64,000 bases of DNA from Longimicrobiales bacterium (GTDB taxonomy: Bacteria > Gemmatimonadota > Gemmatimonadetes > Longimicrobiales > Gaopeijiaceae), in the NCBI GenBank assembly GCA_958295645.1, contig OY282361.1, positions 890,927 through 954,926 on the forward strand, given 5' to 3'. The number at the start of each line of letters is the position of its first letter. The first letter of the stretch is position 1. The translations under genes were made by a program, and so were the position numbers. Shown one piece after another: positions 33,136-41,274 of the stretch. The notes below the pieces were generated by a model. That model searched no databases and was not told the origin of the DNA. It saw only the letters and a list, made by a program, of their open reading frames with translations.

Positions 33136-34437
33136 TTGCCGCCAGAACACGAGCCCGGCGAACGGGTTCTTCTCGTGGGAGTTCCGGCCGGCCGCCGCCG
33201 CCCCGGCGAAGCGGAGGCCGACCTGGACGAACTCGCCCGCCTGGCGGACACCGCGGGCGGCGTGGTCGCGGGCACGATGGTTCAGCGAATGGCCGCCCCG
33301 CAGCCCCGCTACTATCTCGGCTCGGGCAAGGCGCGCGAACTCGCCGAGATGGCCAAGGAGCGAGACGCCGGCCTAGTGGTGTTCGACGACGAACTGACCC
33401 CCGCGCAGGGCAGCAACCTGGAGAAGCTGCTCGGCGTGCGGGTGATGGACCGGGCCGAACTCATCCTCGACATCTTCGCCACCCGGGCGCGAACCTACGA
33501 GGCCCGCCTGCAAGTCGAGCTCGCGCAGTTGCAGTACCTGCTGCCCCGTCTCAAGCGGATGTGGAGCCACCTCTCGCGCATCCGCGGCGGAATCGGGCTG
33601 CGCGGCCCGGGCGAGACCCAGCTGGAGACCGACCGCCGTCTCGTCGGCGCCCGCATCGCCGAACTCCGCCGCAAGCTCAAGAGCGTCGTCCAGGCCCGGG
33701 CGACCCGCAGAAGCGGCCGCAAGGGCTGGTTCCGAGCCGCCCTCGTCGGCTACACCAACGCGGGCAAGTCGTCCCTCCTGCAAGCCCTCTCCGGCAAGTC
33801 GCAGTTCGTGGAAGACCGCCTCTTCGCCACCCTGGACTCGTCCACGCGCGCCGTACCCCTCGGCGACGACCGCCAAGCCCTGCTGACCGACACCGTCGGC
33901 TTCATCCGCAAGCTCCCGCACCACCTCGTCGCCTCCTTCCGCTCCACCCTCGAAGAGGCCCGCGAAGCCGACGTCCTCCTCCACGTCGTCGATTCCGCCA
34001 GCCCCGACCTGGAGCGCCACCGCCGCGTCGTCCGCGCCGTCCTGCGCGACCTCGACCTCGACGGACGCCCCCGCATCCCCGTCTTCCACAAGACCGACCT
34101 GCTGGACCCTGATGCGCTCCTCGCCCTCAAGAAGCACGCCGCCGAAAACTGCACCACCCCGCCCGTCTTCACGTCGGCCCGCGCCCCCGCCACGCTCGAG
34201 CCTCTCCGCCGCGCCCTGGCCGCCCGCATCGACGCGCGGCTGGTTCGGGTTCGCGTGGACTTCCCGGCCAGCGACGGCGAGACCCTGGCCGCCCTGCACC
34301 GCGAGGCCAAGGTGTTGCAGCAGGCTCACGAGGGCGAGACGACGACGGTGATCGCGAAGGTGCCGCCCGCACTGGCGGCTCGGTTGCAGTCGCGGGAAGG
34401 AGTGCGGGTGGGGAGGGTCGGCCGGGATGCGAGTTGA
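33136..34437 (+). CDS. hflX: GTPase HflX
   Basis: Ribosome-associated GTPase that splits or rescues stalled ribosomes. The N-terminal HflX domain starts ERVLLVGVPAG and contains YYLGSGKARELAE; then a helical link (GIGLRGPGETQLETDRR) and a G domain with GYTNAGKSSLL, DTVGFIRKLPHHL and FHKTDLL. The start is unclear. A TTG at 33136 gives 433 residues; the nearest in-frame ATG at 33028 would overlap rarA by 92 bp. The TTG is preferred because other overlaps here are only four bases. Confidence 0.92.
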   Translation: MPPEHEPGERVLLVGVPAGRRRPGEAEADLDELARLADTAGGVVAGTMVQRMAAPQPRYYLGSGKARELAEMAKERDAGLVVFDDELTPAQGSNLEKLLGVRVMDRAELILDIFATRARTYEARLQVELAQLQYLLPRLKRMWSHLSRIRGGIGLRGPGETQLETDRRLVGARIAELRRKLKSVVQARATRRSGRKGWFRAALVGYTNAGKSSLLQALSGKSQFVEDRLFATLDSSTRAVPLGDDRQALLTDTVGFIRKLPHHLVASFRSTLEEAREADVLLHVVDSASPDLERHRRVVRAVLRDLDLDGRPRIPVFHKTDLLDPDALLALKKHAAENCTTPPVFTSARAPATLEPLRRALAARIDARLVRVRVDFPASDGETLAALHREAKVLQQAHEGETTTVIAKVPPALAARLQSREGVRVGRVGRDAS

Positions 34438-34461
34438 CCGTATTAGGAACTGGCCACTATC

Positions 34462-35202
34462 ATGGCCGAGATTCCGGTTCACAACGGTGATGCCGTAGCC
34501 ATTTGGTTGTCGAAACCAGCCGTCGGACGAGGAGAGACGCCGCTCGTGACAAAGCCATCCGACAAACCGACAGAGCCTGCGGATGCCTCGTCCGCTGTGG
34601 GGAGATTTGCCAAGCTGAAACGGGCTCTAAAGTCTTCAGCCATTTGGTTGTCGAAACCAGTCGTCGGACGAGGAGAGATGCCGCCCGTGACAAAGCCATC
34701 CCGCTCGGACGAGCTTCCCGAAGAAGTTTCGGACAAGTCCAAAGACGACAAGCCGACAGAGCCTGGGGACGCCTCGTGCGCTGTGGGGAGACTTGCCAAG
34801 TGGATAAAGGATCTAGTCAAGCGGCCAAAGGATCTAGTCAAGCCGACAAAGGCCCTAGTCAAGCGGCCAAAGGCTCCAAAGTTGCCCTACGATCTTCTTC
34901 GACTCGTCGACCTTCCTCGACTCGTGGAGAAGAGCATATCAGAAATTGCAAAGTCCATTCGTGAGCTCCGGATACGCAAGATGGATTCAGAGGACTTGCA
35001 GCGTGGGCTGATAGCGGAAGATCGCAAGGAGTCGCGCAGGTTCATCTTTCGGCTTGTTGTTGTTGCAGCGGCATTCCTACTTGCCTTGGCGGCGATGTCG
35101 ATCTTCTCAGAAAACGCCATCCTGGACTTGATCGCATGGCTGGCGGCCCTAGGCGCGGGTTTCGTACTCGGCTACGGTTGGGGTACGCGGCGCCGAAGCT
35201 GA
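34462..35202 (+). CDS. Repeat-built membrane protein of unknown function
   Basis: 246 residues, no family recognised. The N-terminal half is an internal duplication: AIWLSKPAVGRGE, VTKPSDKPTEP and DASSAVGR all recur about 47-60 residues later. Three 7-residue units (KDLVKRP, KDLVKPT, KALVKRP) follow. The C-terminus has a charged helix and two hydrophobic helices (about 192-212 and 220-238) ending in a basic tail, so the repeats probably face the cytoplasm. Base composition is less GC-rich than the neighbours. A promoter-like TTGACC/TATCAT pair overlaps the ATG, so the true start may lie further in. Confidence 0.55.
   Translation: MAEIPVHNGDAVAIWLSKPAVGRGETPLVTKPSDKPTEPADASSAVGRFAKLKRALKSSAIWLSKPVVGRGEMPPVTKPSRSDELPEEVSDKSKDDKPTEPGDASCAVGRLAKWIKDLVKRPKDLVKPTKALVKRPKAPKLPYDLLRLVDLPRLVEKSISEIAKSIRELRIRKMDSEDLQRGLIAEDRKESRRFIFRLVVVAAAFLLALAAMSIFSENAILDLIAWLAALGAGFVLGYGWGTRRRS
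34497..34701 (+). repeat. Near-identical 64-bp repeat, 141 bp apart
   Basis: The stretches 34497-34560 and 34638-34701 differ at only a few bases (both contain CATTTGGTTGTCGAAACCAG). The homology continues at 34561 and, after a 45-bp insertion, at 34747. This is a recent internal duplication with later expansion. Confidence 0.85.
34807..34869 (+). repeat. Three tandem 21-bp units inside the membrane-protein gene
   Basis: Units begin at 34807, 34828 and 34849 and keep the reading frame, encoding the 7-residue K-[DA]-L-V-K-[RP]-[PT] repeat. Confidence 0.8.
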
Positions 35203-35254
35203 TTCGCCGCCGGAGCTGACGCGCGACGCTCGCGGGATGCTGGCGGTTCCGACG

Positions 35255-36838
35255 TCACATCCCCCAGACCACGATCTCGGTGCCGCTCTCGGCGGTGCGG
35301 CTTTCCTGGAACACCTTGTCTTCCCAGCTGCGTTCCTCGTCGCGGTCGAAGACGATCAAGTGCCCCGCCTCGGCGTCGCAACGGTCGGTGTACGCCGCCG
35401 TCTGCTCCACGCCGTCGGCCACTGTGCGCTCCAGGCTCCAGCGGTCGTGCCGAACCTTGCACTCGACTACGTACTTTCGCACGCGTTCGCCTTGCGGCCA
35501 CACGACGAGCAAGTCGGTGCGCCCGCCCCCAAGCGCGAATTCCCGTTCTACGCGCCCGCCGCTGTTGACGATCCGTTGCAAGAACGCCTGCAACAGCAAC
35601 TGCGGCCCTGCTTCCCTGAATCCGTAGCGCTCCGTCCAATGTTCCGAATTCGTCCGGTAGAAGTCCTGAAACGCTTCGATCAGCTTGTTCATGCACAAGG
35701 CGCCTGAGGCGTCTACGTACCAAGCCGGGTCGTGCGGAAGGTCGTCCTGGGCGAGCCATGTCAGCTCGCGGGGCACGACTTCAGCGTAGATCGGGTTTGC
35801 CATGCGGATCGGCGGGTCGCGGGCGATCAACCCCAGATCCCGAACGTACTCGACGTCTTGAGCGGTATAGCGGGACTCTTCGCTACCGGCCAGGAGCGGT
35901 TCGATCACACGCCACACCCGGTCCTCCCGCAACTTGTCGGTCAACTGGTCCAAGTGCGTGTCGCGTCGGAGGATCAGCGTCTCGCGGGCTTCCAGGAGGT
36001 CGGCCTCGGTCGCATGGCGAGAGCGGTTGGCCGCCAATGCGCCGCGGAAGCAGGCCTCGTAGGCCAGCGCGTTGACGAGCCATGGCTGGCCTTGGGTCTG
36101 GGTCCACACCGTCTCCAGCGCGCCGTCGGTGAACGCCTGGCCGGTCTCGTCGGCGTGCTGCCCAAGAAGAGCCCGCACTTCGTCCTGGGAGAAGTCGCCC
36201 AGGCGCAGAGACTCCGCCTTGATGTTGAACGCGCTGCCGCCGGATACGACGGTGTTGGCCGAACTCGAGTGGAAGCGGTAGTCGCGAACGTCCCGGATTC
36301 CGCACAGCACCACGCTCTGCGGAAAGCCCCCGGGGCGGAGGTAGTAGCCTGCTCGCAGCTGCCGCAGGACGGCCAGCAACGAGTCGCCCACCAGTGCGTC
36401 GATCTCGTCGACGAGCAGAACAAGCGGCTCGGCGCTGGCCCGGGTCCAGCGAGTCAGCGCTACGCGAAGGGCGCTGTGTCCGCCTGCGTTCGCCAGCACT
36501 GCGGGCCAGATATTGCCAAGCCGCTCGTCTCCGAGCGTGTCGTACGCCGTCTCGGCCAGCTCGCTCAGCACCGTGCGGATCGCCGCGTCCACATCTTCGC
36601 GAGCCGTTGCCGCGCCCTCGACGTTGACGTAGACGCACCGGTAACGGCCTTCTGCGTTCAACAGATCCTGGAGCGCCAGGAGGACGGACGTCTTGCCGGT
36701 CTGCCGGGGCGCGTGCAGGACGAAGTACTGCTTCGCGGCGATCAGCTCTCGGATATCGGCAAGGTCGACGCGCTCGAGAGGGGGTATGCAGTAGTGATCC
36801 TGCGCCACGACGGGACCGGATCTGTTGAAGCGGCGCAT
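35255..36838 (-). CDS. AAA-like ATPase with C-terminal PD-(D/E)XK-type nuclease domain
   Basis: 527 residues. Walker A is APRQTGKTS near residue 40, and Walker B is LVLLVDEID. This is followed by a winged-helix-like region and a C-terminal domain with the nuclease-type pattern RTDLLVV then YVVECKV (Asp ... Glu-x-Lys). Proteins with this layout are common, often orphan, in accessory DNA; their role is mostly unknown, with defence or mobile-element functions suspected. The ATG at 36838 begins MRRFNRSGPV; the open frame continues to 37690 but only as a shadow of pdxJ. Convergent with the repeat-built membrane protein. Confidence 0.82.
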   Translation of the reverse strand: MRRFNRSGPVVAQDHYCIPPLERVDLADIRELIAAKQYFVLHAPRQTGKTSVLLALQDLLNAEGRYRCVYVNVEGAATAREDVDAAIRTVLSELAETAYDTLGDERLGNIWPAVLANAGGHSALRVALTRWTRASAEPLVLLVDEIDALVGDSLLAVLRQLRAGYYLRPGGFPQSVVLCGIRDVRDYRFHSSSANTVVSGGSAFNIKAESLRLGDFSQDEVRALLGQHADETGQAFTDGALETVWTQTQGQPWLVNALAYEACFRGALAANRSRHATEADLLEARETLILRRDTHLDQLTDKLREDRVWRVIEPLLAGSEESRYTAQDVEYVRDLGLIARDPPIRMANPIYAEVVPRELTWLAQDDLPHDPAWYVDASGALCMNKLIEAFQDFYRTNSEHWTERYGFREAGPQLLLQAFLQRIVNSGGRVEREFALGGGRTDLLVVWPQGERVRKYVVECKVRHDRWSLERTVADGVEQTAAYTDRCDAEAGHLIVFDRDEERSWEDKVFQESRTAESGTEIVVWGM

Positions 36839-37045
36839 CTCTACGTGGTCTCCCAAAGCTTGGACTTGGGTGCCGCTTCTCGGCCCCGCCTCCATGAATC
36901 CTGCCGACTGCGCCCGCCGCACGTCAAGAAGCACGCGCCTGGGGCGGTGGGTTCGCACTGCAACCTCGCCCGGCCGATTATCTTTCCCTTCTGAGGAAAG
37001 ACGCACGCGGGTATCCGGCCAGCGCAATGGAGCGGCCCCTTTCGC

Positions 37046-37816
37046 ATGAGACTCTTCATCAACATCGACCACGTGGCGACGGTGCGGCAGGCCCGCCGAA
37101 CCGACGAGCCCGACCCGGTTCGCGCCGCCGTATTGGCCGAGCTCGGCGGGGCGGACGGGATCACCGTCCACCTGCGCGAGGATCGGCGCCACGTGCAGGA
37201 TCGCGACGTGCGGCTGTTGCAGGAGACCGTTCGGACGGGCCTCAACTTCGAGTTGGCGGCTGCTGGGGACGTGTTGGGGCTTGCCGAGGAGATCGCGCCG
37301 ATGGCCGCCACGCTGGTGCCGGAGAAGCGCGAGGAGGTGACGACCGAGGGCGGCCTGGACGTAGGATCCGCCGAAGCGCGCGCCCCCTTGAACCAGGCGT
37401 TGCGGCGGCTGGAGTCGCGGGGAGTCCGCACGTCGCTCTTCGTCGATCCCGACCGGCAGGCGCTGGACGATGCGGCGAAGCTCCGTCCTCATGCCGTCGA
37501 GCTGCACACGGGCGAGTTCGCCAACGCCCGGGGCGACGACGCCAAGCAGGTCGAACTTGCCCGCTTGGCGCAGGCCGCCGCCCACGCCCACTCGCTCGGA
37601 CTCGCCGTGCACGCGGGCCACGGGCTCACCTACGAGAACGCGACCCCCGTGGCCGCGTTGCCCCATGTCGAGGAGCTGAACATCGGTCACAGCGTCGTGG
37701 CGCGGGCGGTCTTCGTCGGCATGGAGCGGGCGGTTCGCGAAATGAAGGAGATCGTCGAGCGGGCTCCCGCACGGGTTCGCGAGCCCGGCGTCTGGATGCC
37801 GCCCGCAGGCATCTGA
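37046..37816 (+). CDS. pdxJ: Pyridoxine 5'-phosphate synthase
   Basis: Last ring-closing step of DXP-dependent vitamin B6 synthesis. 256 residues with the near-invariant [30 protein letters not shown] and NFELAA motifs, [17 protein letters not shown] and the C-terminal [15 protein letters not shown]. Starts at ATG 37046. The downstream membrane gene begins 8 bp after its stop. Confidence 0.96.
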   Translation: MRLFINIDHVATVRQARRTDEPDPVRAAVLAELGGADGITVHLREDRRHVQDRDVRLLQETVRTGLNFELAAAGDVLGLAEEIAPMAATLVPEKREEVTTEGGLDVGSAEARAPLNQALRRLESRGVRTSLFVDPDRQALDDAAKLRPHAVELHTGEFANARGDDAKQVELARLAQAAAHAHSLGLAVHAGHGLTYENATPVAALPHVEELNIGHSVVARAVFVGMERAVREMKEIVERAPARVREPGVWMPPAGI

Positions 37817-37824
37817 ACAGCCGA

Positions 37825-38850
37825 ATGCGCGCCTGGGGGAAGACCGCGGCGGGGATCGCCGTGGTCGCGGCCCTGCTTTGGTGGGTGTTTCGCGGCGTGG
37901 ACGCGGCCGAAGTCTGGGCTCAAGTCCGCGGCGCCGACTTCTTCTTGCTGTCTCTGGCGATTGCGGCGACCACCGCCGGCTTCTTGGTGAGGGCCGTCCG
38001 CTGGCGCTACCTGCTGGCCCCGGTTCAGCCCTCCACGCCGCTTCGTTCGAGGTTCGCGGCGGTCTGCGTCGGCTTCATGGTGAACAATCTGCTGCCGCGC
38101 GTGGGAGAGGTGGCCCGGGCGTACTCGTACAGCCGGTTGGAGCCGGTGCCGGCGACCACGGCGTTCGCGACCCTGGTGGTCGAGCGGTTCCTGGACGGCG
38201 TAGCGATACTCTTCCTTCTCTTCGTGGCCGTGGCGAGCCCCGGGTTTCCCGCGGAGGACCTGCCGCCGGAGGTGGCGATCGGCATTCGCTCCGTCGCGGG
38301 GCTCGTGCTCGTGGTGCTGGTCGGCTCGGTGCTGATGGTGGCGTTGCCGGACCGAAGCACGGCGGTCCTGGGCTGGCTGGCGAACCGGCTCTTGCCCGCC
38401 CGGCTGGCCGCCAAGGCCGAGAGCGCCGCGGCCTCCTTCGTGGCGGGCTTCGCGTCCTTGCGAGGATGGCGGCTGCTCGTCCCCGCGGTTGTCTGGAGCG
38501 TGGCCTTCTGGGCCCTTCAGTCCCTGTCCTTCTGGATCGGCTTCTTCGCCTTCGGCATCGAACTCCCGTACACGGCCGCCCTGTTCCTGAACGCGACGGT
38601 GGCCGTGGCGGTCACGATTCCCACGCCCGGCTACTTCGGGACCTTCCAGGCGGGCTCCATCCTGGCCCTCCGCGACGTCTACGGCGCGGCCGAGGCTCCG
38701 GCGCTGGGCTTCGCGGTGGGCTGGCACTTGGGCGCGTTCATCCCCATCACGCTCATGGGGCTGTGGTACGCGAGACGCATCGGCGTGTCGATCGGCGAGA
38801 TGGGGTCGGGCGGAGCGGGCGCCGGGGACGAGAAACGCGCAGCCCGTTGA
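37825..38850 (+). CDS. UPF0104 / AglD-LPG-synthase-TM-like flippase family protein
   Basis: 341-residue multi-pass membrane protein (about eight helices) of the lysylphosphatidylglycerol synthetase transmembrane/UPF0104 family. It shows VRAVRWRYLLAP, NNLLPRVGEVARAY, VVERFLDGVAILFLL and PTPGYFGTFQAG, which are typical of the family. Members are proposed to move or modify lipid-linked molecules. A second, distant member lies at 49695-50666. The TGA overlaps the TTG of ispE. Confidence 0.85.
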   Translation: MRAWGKTAAGIAVVAALLWWVFRGVDAAEVWAQVRGADFFLLSLAIAATTAGFLVRAVRWRYLLAPVQPSTPLRSRFAAVCVGFMVNNLLPRVGEVARAYSYSRLEPVPATTAFATLVVERFLDGVAILFLLFVAVASPGFPAEDLPPEVAIGIRSVAGLVLVVLVGSVLMVALPDRSTAVLGWLANRLLPARLAAKAESAAASFVAGFASLRGWRLLVPAVVWSVAFWALQSLSFWIGFFAFGIELPYTAALFLNATVAVAVTIPTPGYFGTFQAGSILALRDVYGAAEAPALGFAVGWHLGAFIPITLMGLWYARRIGVSIGEMGSGGAGAGDEKRAAR

Positions 38851-39755
38851 CTCCCGTCTCGATCGACTGTCCGGCCAAGATCAACTTGTTCTTGCGCATT
38901 CTGGCGCGGGAGGACTCGGGGCACCACCAGATCGAGACCTTCTTTCTGGCCGTCGGCCTCTACGATCGGGTAACGGTGGAGCCGGGGGACGAGGGCATTG
39001 CGTTGAAAGTTGAAGCGCTCTCAGGCGCGGCCGCTCCCGTCTCTCCCGATTCCTTGGGTCCGCCCGAGGACAACACCGCGTACAGGGCCGCCCAGGCGTT
39101 CCATGCCGCTGCCGGACTGCCGCCGGCGACCGTGGTTTCGCTGGTAAAGGGAATCCCGCCGGGCACGGGGCTGGGCGGAGCGTCGTCGGACGCGGCTGGA
39201 ACGCTGGCGGCGTTGAACCTCCTCCACGGCGAGCCGCTCTCGCGAACCGATCTACCGGCCATCGGCGGCGACATCGGCTCGGACGTGCCCTTCTTCTCCA
39301 GCGGGGCGCCCGCGGCGATGGCCTGGGGCAGGGGAGACCGCCTGTTGCCTTGTCCTCCTCTCGGCCCCGCTTCGGTCGTAATCGCGATTCCCAGCGAGCG
39401 GACGCCGACGGCGAGCGCCTACGCTTCGACGTCGGCCAAGCTGACCCTGCCGGCCCGCCCGGCCGTGCTGTCCGGCGCCGCGCCGCCGGATTGGGACGCC
39501 CTGGCGCGGCTTTGCGGCAACGACTTCGAGGACGAAGCCTTCCGGCGGATGCCCGTCCTTGCCGAGACGTGCGCCCTCTTGAAGAGCGCTGGCGCGGTGT
39601 CGGCGGGACTGACCGGAAGCGGCTCCGCGGTCTTCGGCCTGTTCACGGCGCGGGGGGCCGCCGGGCGTTCGGTTGCGCGAGTCCAAGAGCTGAACGGCAT
39701 CGACGCTGCGGTCGTCGTTCCCGTGCTCGATCGCTCCTGGTTGCCGATGGGCTAG
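38847..39755 (+). CDS. ispE: 4-diphosphocytidyl-2-C-methyl-D-erythritol kinase
   Basis: GHMP kinase of the MEP isoprenoid pathway. 302 residues with CPAKINLFLRIL, the phosphate loop GIPPGTGLGGASSDAAGTL and the C-terminal GLTGSGSAVFGLF. The start is a TTG in the preceding stop (TTGA); no ATG or GTG lies before the conserved PAKIN. In many genomes this gene is followed by tRNA-Gln and prs; here only the tRNA follows directly. Confidence 0.93.
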   Translation: MTPVSIDCPAKINLFLRILAREDSGHHQIETFFLAVGLYDRVTVEPGDEGIALKVEALSGAAAPVSPDSLGPPEDNTAYRAAQAFHAAAGLPPATVVSLVKGIPPGTGLGGASSDAAGTLAALNLLHGEPLSRTDLPAIGGDIGSDVPFFSSGAPAAMAWGRGDRLLPCPPLGPASVVIAIPSERTPTASAYASTSAKLTLPARPAVLSGAAPPDWDALARLCGNDFEDEAFRRMPVLAETCALLKSAGAVSAGLTGSGSAVFGLFTARGAAGRSVARVQELNGIDAAVVVPVLDRSWLPMG

Positions 39756-39955
39756 AGCGTTTCGGCGGGCCGGTGGGTCGTCTTGCGCAGGAGAATCATT
39801 CAAGCGCTTCGGCCAGACAGGCGCTGGGACAGTATCGACCGAAAATGGGACATGAGAGTGGACATTTTAAGGTATCGGAATCTGCGGAGAGGCTTCTGCG
39901 AACATCCGATGCCAGGGGTTGGGGGACATCGGCCGCCGTAAGCGCCGAGGCCGAC

Positions 39956-39985
39956 TTGCCGCCGCCTTCCGCTCCGCGTTAGGAT
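39956..39985 (+). promoter_or_regulatory. Possible promoter of tRNA-Gln
   Basis: TTGCCG and TAGGAT spaced by 18 bp, 44 bp before the tRNA. Nothing else is seen in the 274-bp space after ispE. Confidence 0.35.
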
Positions 39986-40029
39986 TGTCGGCGCCCCGAG
40001 CGGCCCCGCTGCGCGGCCGACTCGAGTAT

Positions 40030-40100
40030 TGGCCCGTCGTCTAATGGCAGGACACTGGTCTTTGGAACCAGCGGTGGTGGTTCGAATCCACCCGGGCCAA
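40030..40100 (+). tRNA. tRNA-Gln (anticodon TTG)
   Basis: 71-nt cloverleaf. The 7-bp acceptor stem is TGGCCCG pairing with CGGGCCA, then discriminator A. The anticodon stem CTGGT/ACCAG closes loop CTTTGGA with anticodon TTG at 40062-40064. The T arm contains GGTTCGAATCC. The 3' CCA is not encoded. It lies at the left edge of the accessory region. Confidence 0.95.
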
Positions 40101-40104
40101 CTTC
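40096..40104 (+). repeat. Left copy of a 9-bp direct repeat at the tRNA 3' end
   Basis: GCCAACTTC covers the last five bases of tRNA-Gln and four beyond. The same 9-mer is at 55218-55226, just before prs. It is a possible attachment-site trace and could be chance. Confidence 0.3.
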
Positions 40105-40121
40105 GTCGTGCGATCCCGTGG

Positions 40122-41162
40122 CTAACGTTCGACCAGCGTGATCCGCGCGAGGGCGAGCTGGGAACCGTAGCGCTCGTCTATGCTGTACAACAGGATCTGG
40201 TCGTTCTCGAAGTGAGCGTGGGCTCCCCAGCGTCTTCCCTCGTGGCCTTCCGCAAAGACGACGGGCGTCGCTTCCGAGTTTGAAGAGTCCAAGACGTAGC
40301 CGATGCCCTCCTCCCCCGATCCCGCCACTCTCACGAACAGGCGGCCGTCGGCCAACGGTTGGAGGATTGTAGCTGTCGACGCCCCCAGAACGATTGACGA
40401 TCCGCCGAACGTTGCCACGGTCTCAGCGCGCCGCTGAAGCTTGTCCGACCGTGTAGGCTCGGGAAGGAAGTTTAAGCCGCGTAGCGTGCCGTCGGGCGCG
40501 TAGCTGACCAGCGCCAGATGAAAGTCGTCGAACACATGGATCATGCCGTCGGGAGTGACGGCGACGAGATTGGTGCGTACCCGGTAGACGCCATCCTGGT
40601 CGGTTCGCAAAGCGGTCGGAATCGGCGCGAATGCGACTTGCTTGCCGTCATGGAATCGCGACAGGTAGTGGGGAGGAGAGCCGTTGTCGGCAACGACCAG
40701 CCCGAGTTCGGGGTGCCAAGCCACGTCAGTGGGGTTGGGACGCAGGATCGAGCGTTCCAAGAAGGTGCCGTCAGGCTTCACGTAAGAAGCGCTGACACTG
40801 CCTACGTCCAATACCACGACCCGATCCGCGGCGGAGGCGATTCTGCGGATAAATTGGTATTCGCCGGGACCGTTGCCCTCTCTGCCCGTCGTGCGAAGCA
40901 GATTCAGGTTGCGATCGAATAGCACCAAGCGGTCGTTCCCTGCGTCGACGATCAGGTAGCCTTGTTCGGTTGGCTCGACATCGTCGGCCCAAGCCAACGC
41001 GTCCTCGCCCAGGTCCATTGCTTGGGCAATGATCTCGCCGATCTCGAAGGCGGCAGCGCTCTCGGCGAAGTAGCTGGGTTCGGGCTCGGCGTTGCGGGAG
41101 TCTGCGTCCGGCCCGCAGGCGCCGGTGGTCAGTAGCAGCGCCGAGATGGTTCTGGCCGTCAT
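40122..41162 (-). CDS. Six-bladed beta-propeller lipoprotein-like protein
   Basis: 346 residues. The N-terminus is a short hydrophobic leader with GAC at the likely lipidation site (ISALLLTTGACGP). The rest repeats NHL/6-bladed-propeller units (GYLIVDAGNDRLVLFD, REGNGPGEYQFI, NLVAVTPDGMIHVFDD). Such proteins are common in Gemmatimonadota-like and Bacteroidota genomes; the ligand is unknown. The ATG at 41162 is preferred over the longer frame from 41297, since it begins the leader. A broken paralogue lies at 44856-45606. Confidence 0.82.
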   Translation of the reverse strand: MTARTISALLLTTGACGPDADSRNAEPEPSYFAESAAAFEIGEIIAQAMDLGEDALAWADDVEPTEQGYLIVDAGNDRLVLFDRNLNLLRTTGREGNGPGEYQFIRRIASAADRVVVLDVGSVSASYVKPDGTFLERSILRPNPTDVAWHPELGLVVADNGSPPHYLSRFHDGKQVAFAPIPTALRTDQDGVYRVRTNLVAVTPDGMIHVFDDFHLALVSYAPDGTLRGLNFLPEPTRSDKLQRRAETVATFGGSSIVLGASTATILQPLADGRLFVRVAGSGEEGIGYVLDSSNSEATPVVFAEGHEGRRWGAHAHFENDQILLYSIDERYGSQLALARITLVER

Positions 41163-41274
41163 GACCTCTTCCGTATTGCGGGTGGAGCGGGGCGCGAACC
41201 AACGAGGAGCTGGTTCTCGGGACTTCCCCTTAGCGTGCGAGTGCCCGCGGCAATCGCTTCCGGCGCCGACGGCC

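Noticed and set aside
34434-34463. Promoter-like TTGACC / TATCAT with 18-bp spacing
   Set aside because: The -10 element overlaps the chosen ATG, so it could only serve a start further in. Not listed as a feature, only noted with the gene.
39350-39982. Plus-strand frame running from ispE into the space before tRNA-Gln
   Set aside because: It starts inside ispE in another frame, has no homology and no ribosome-binding site.
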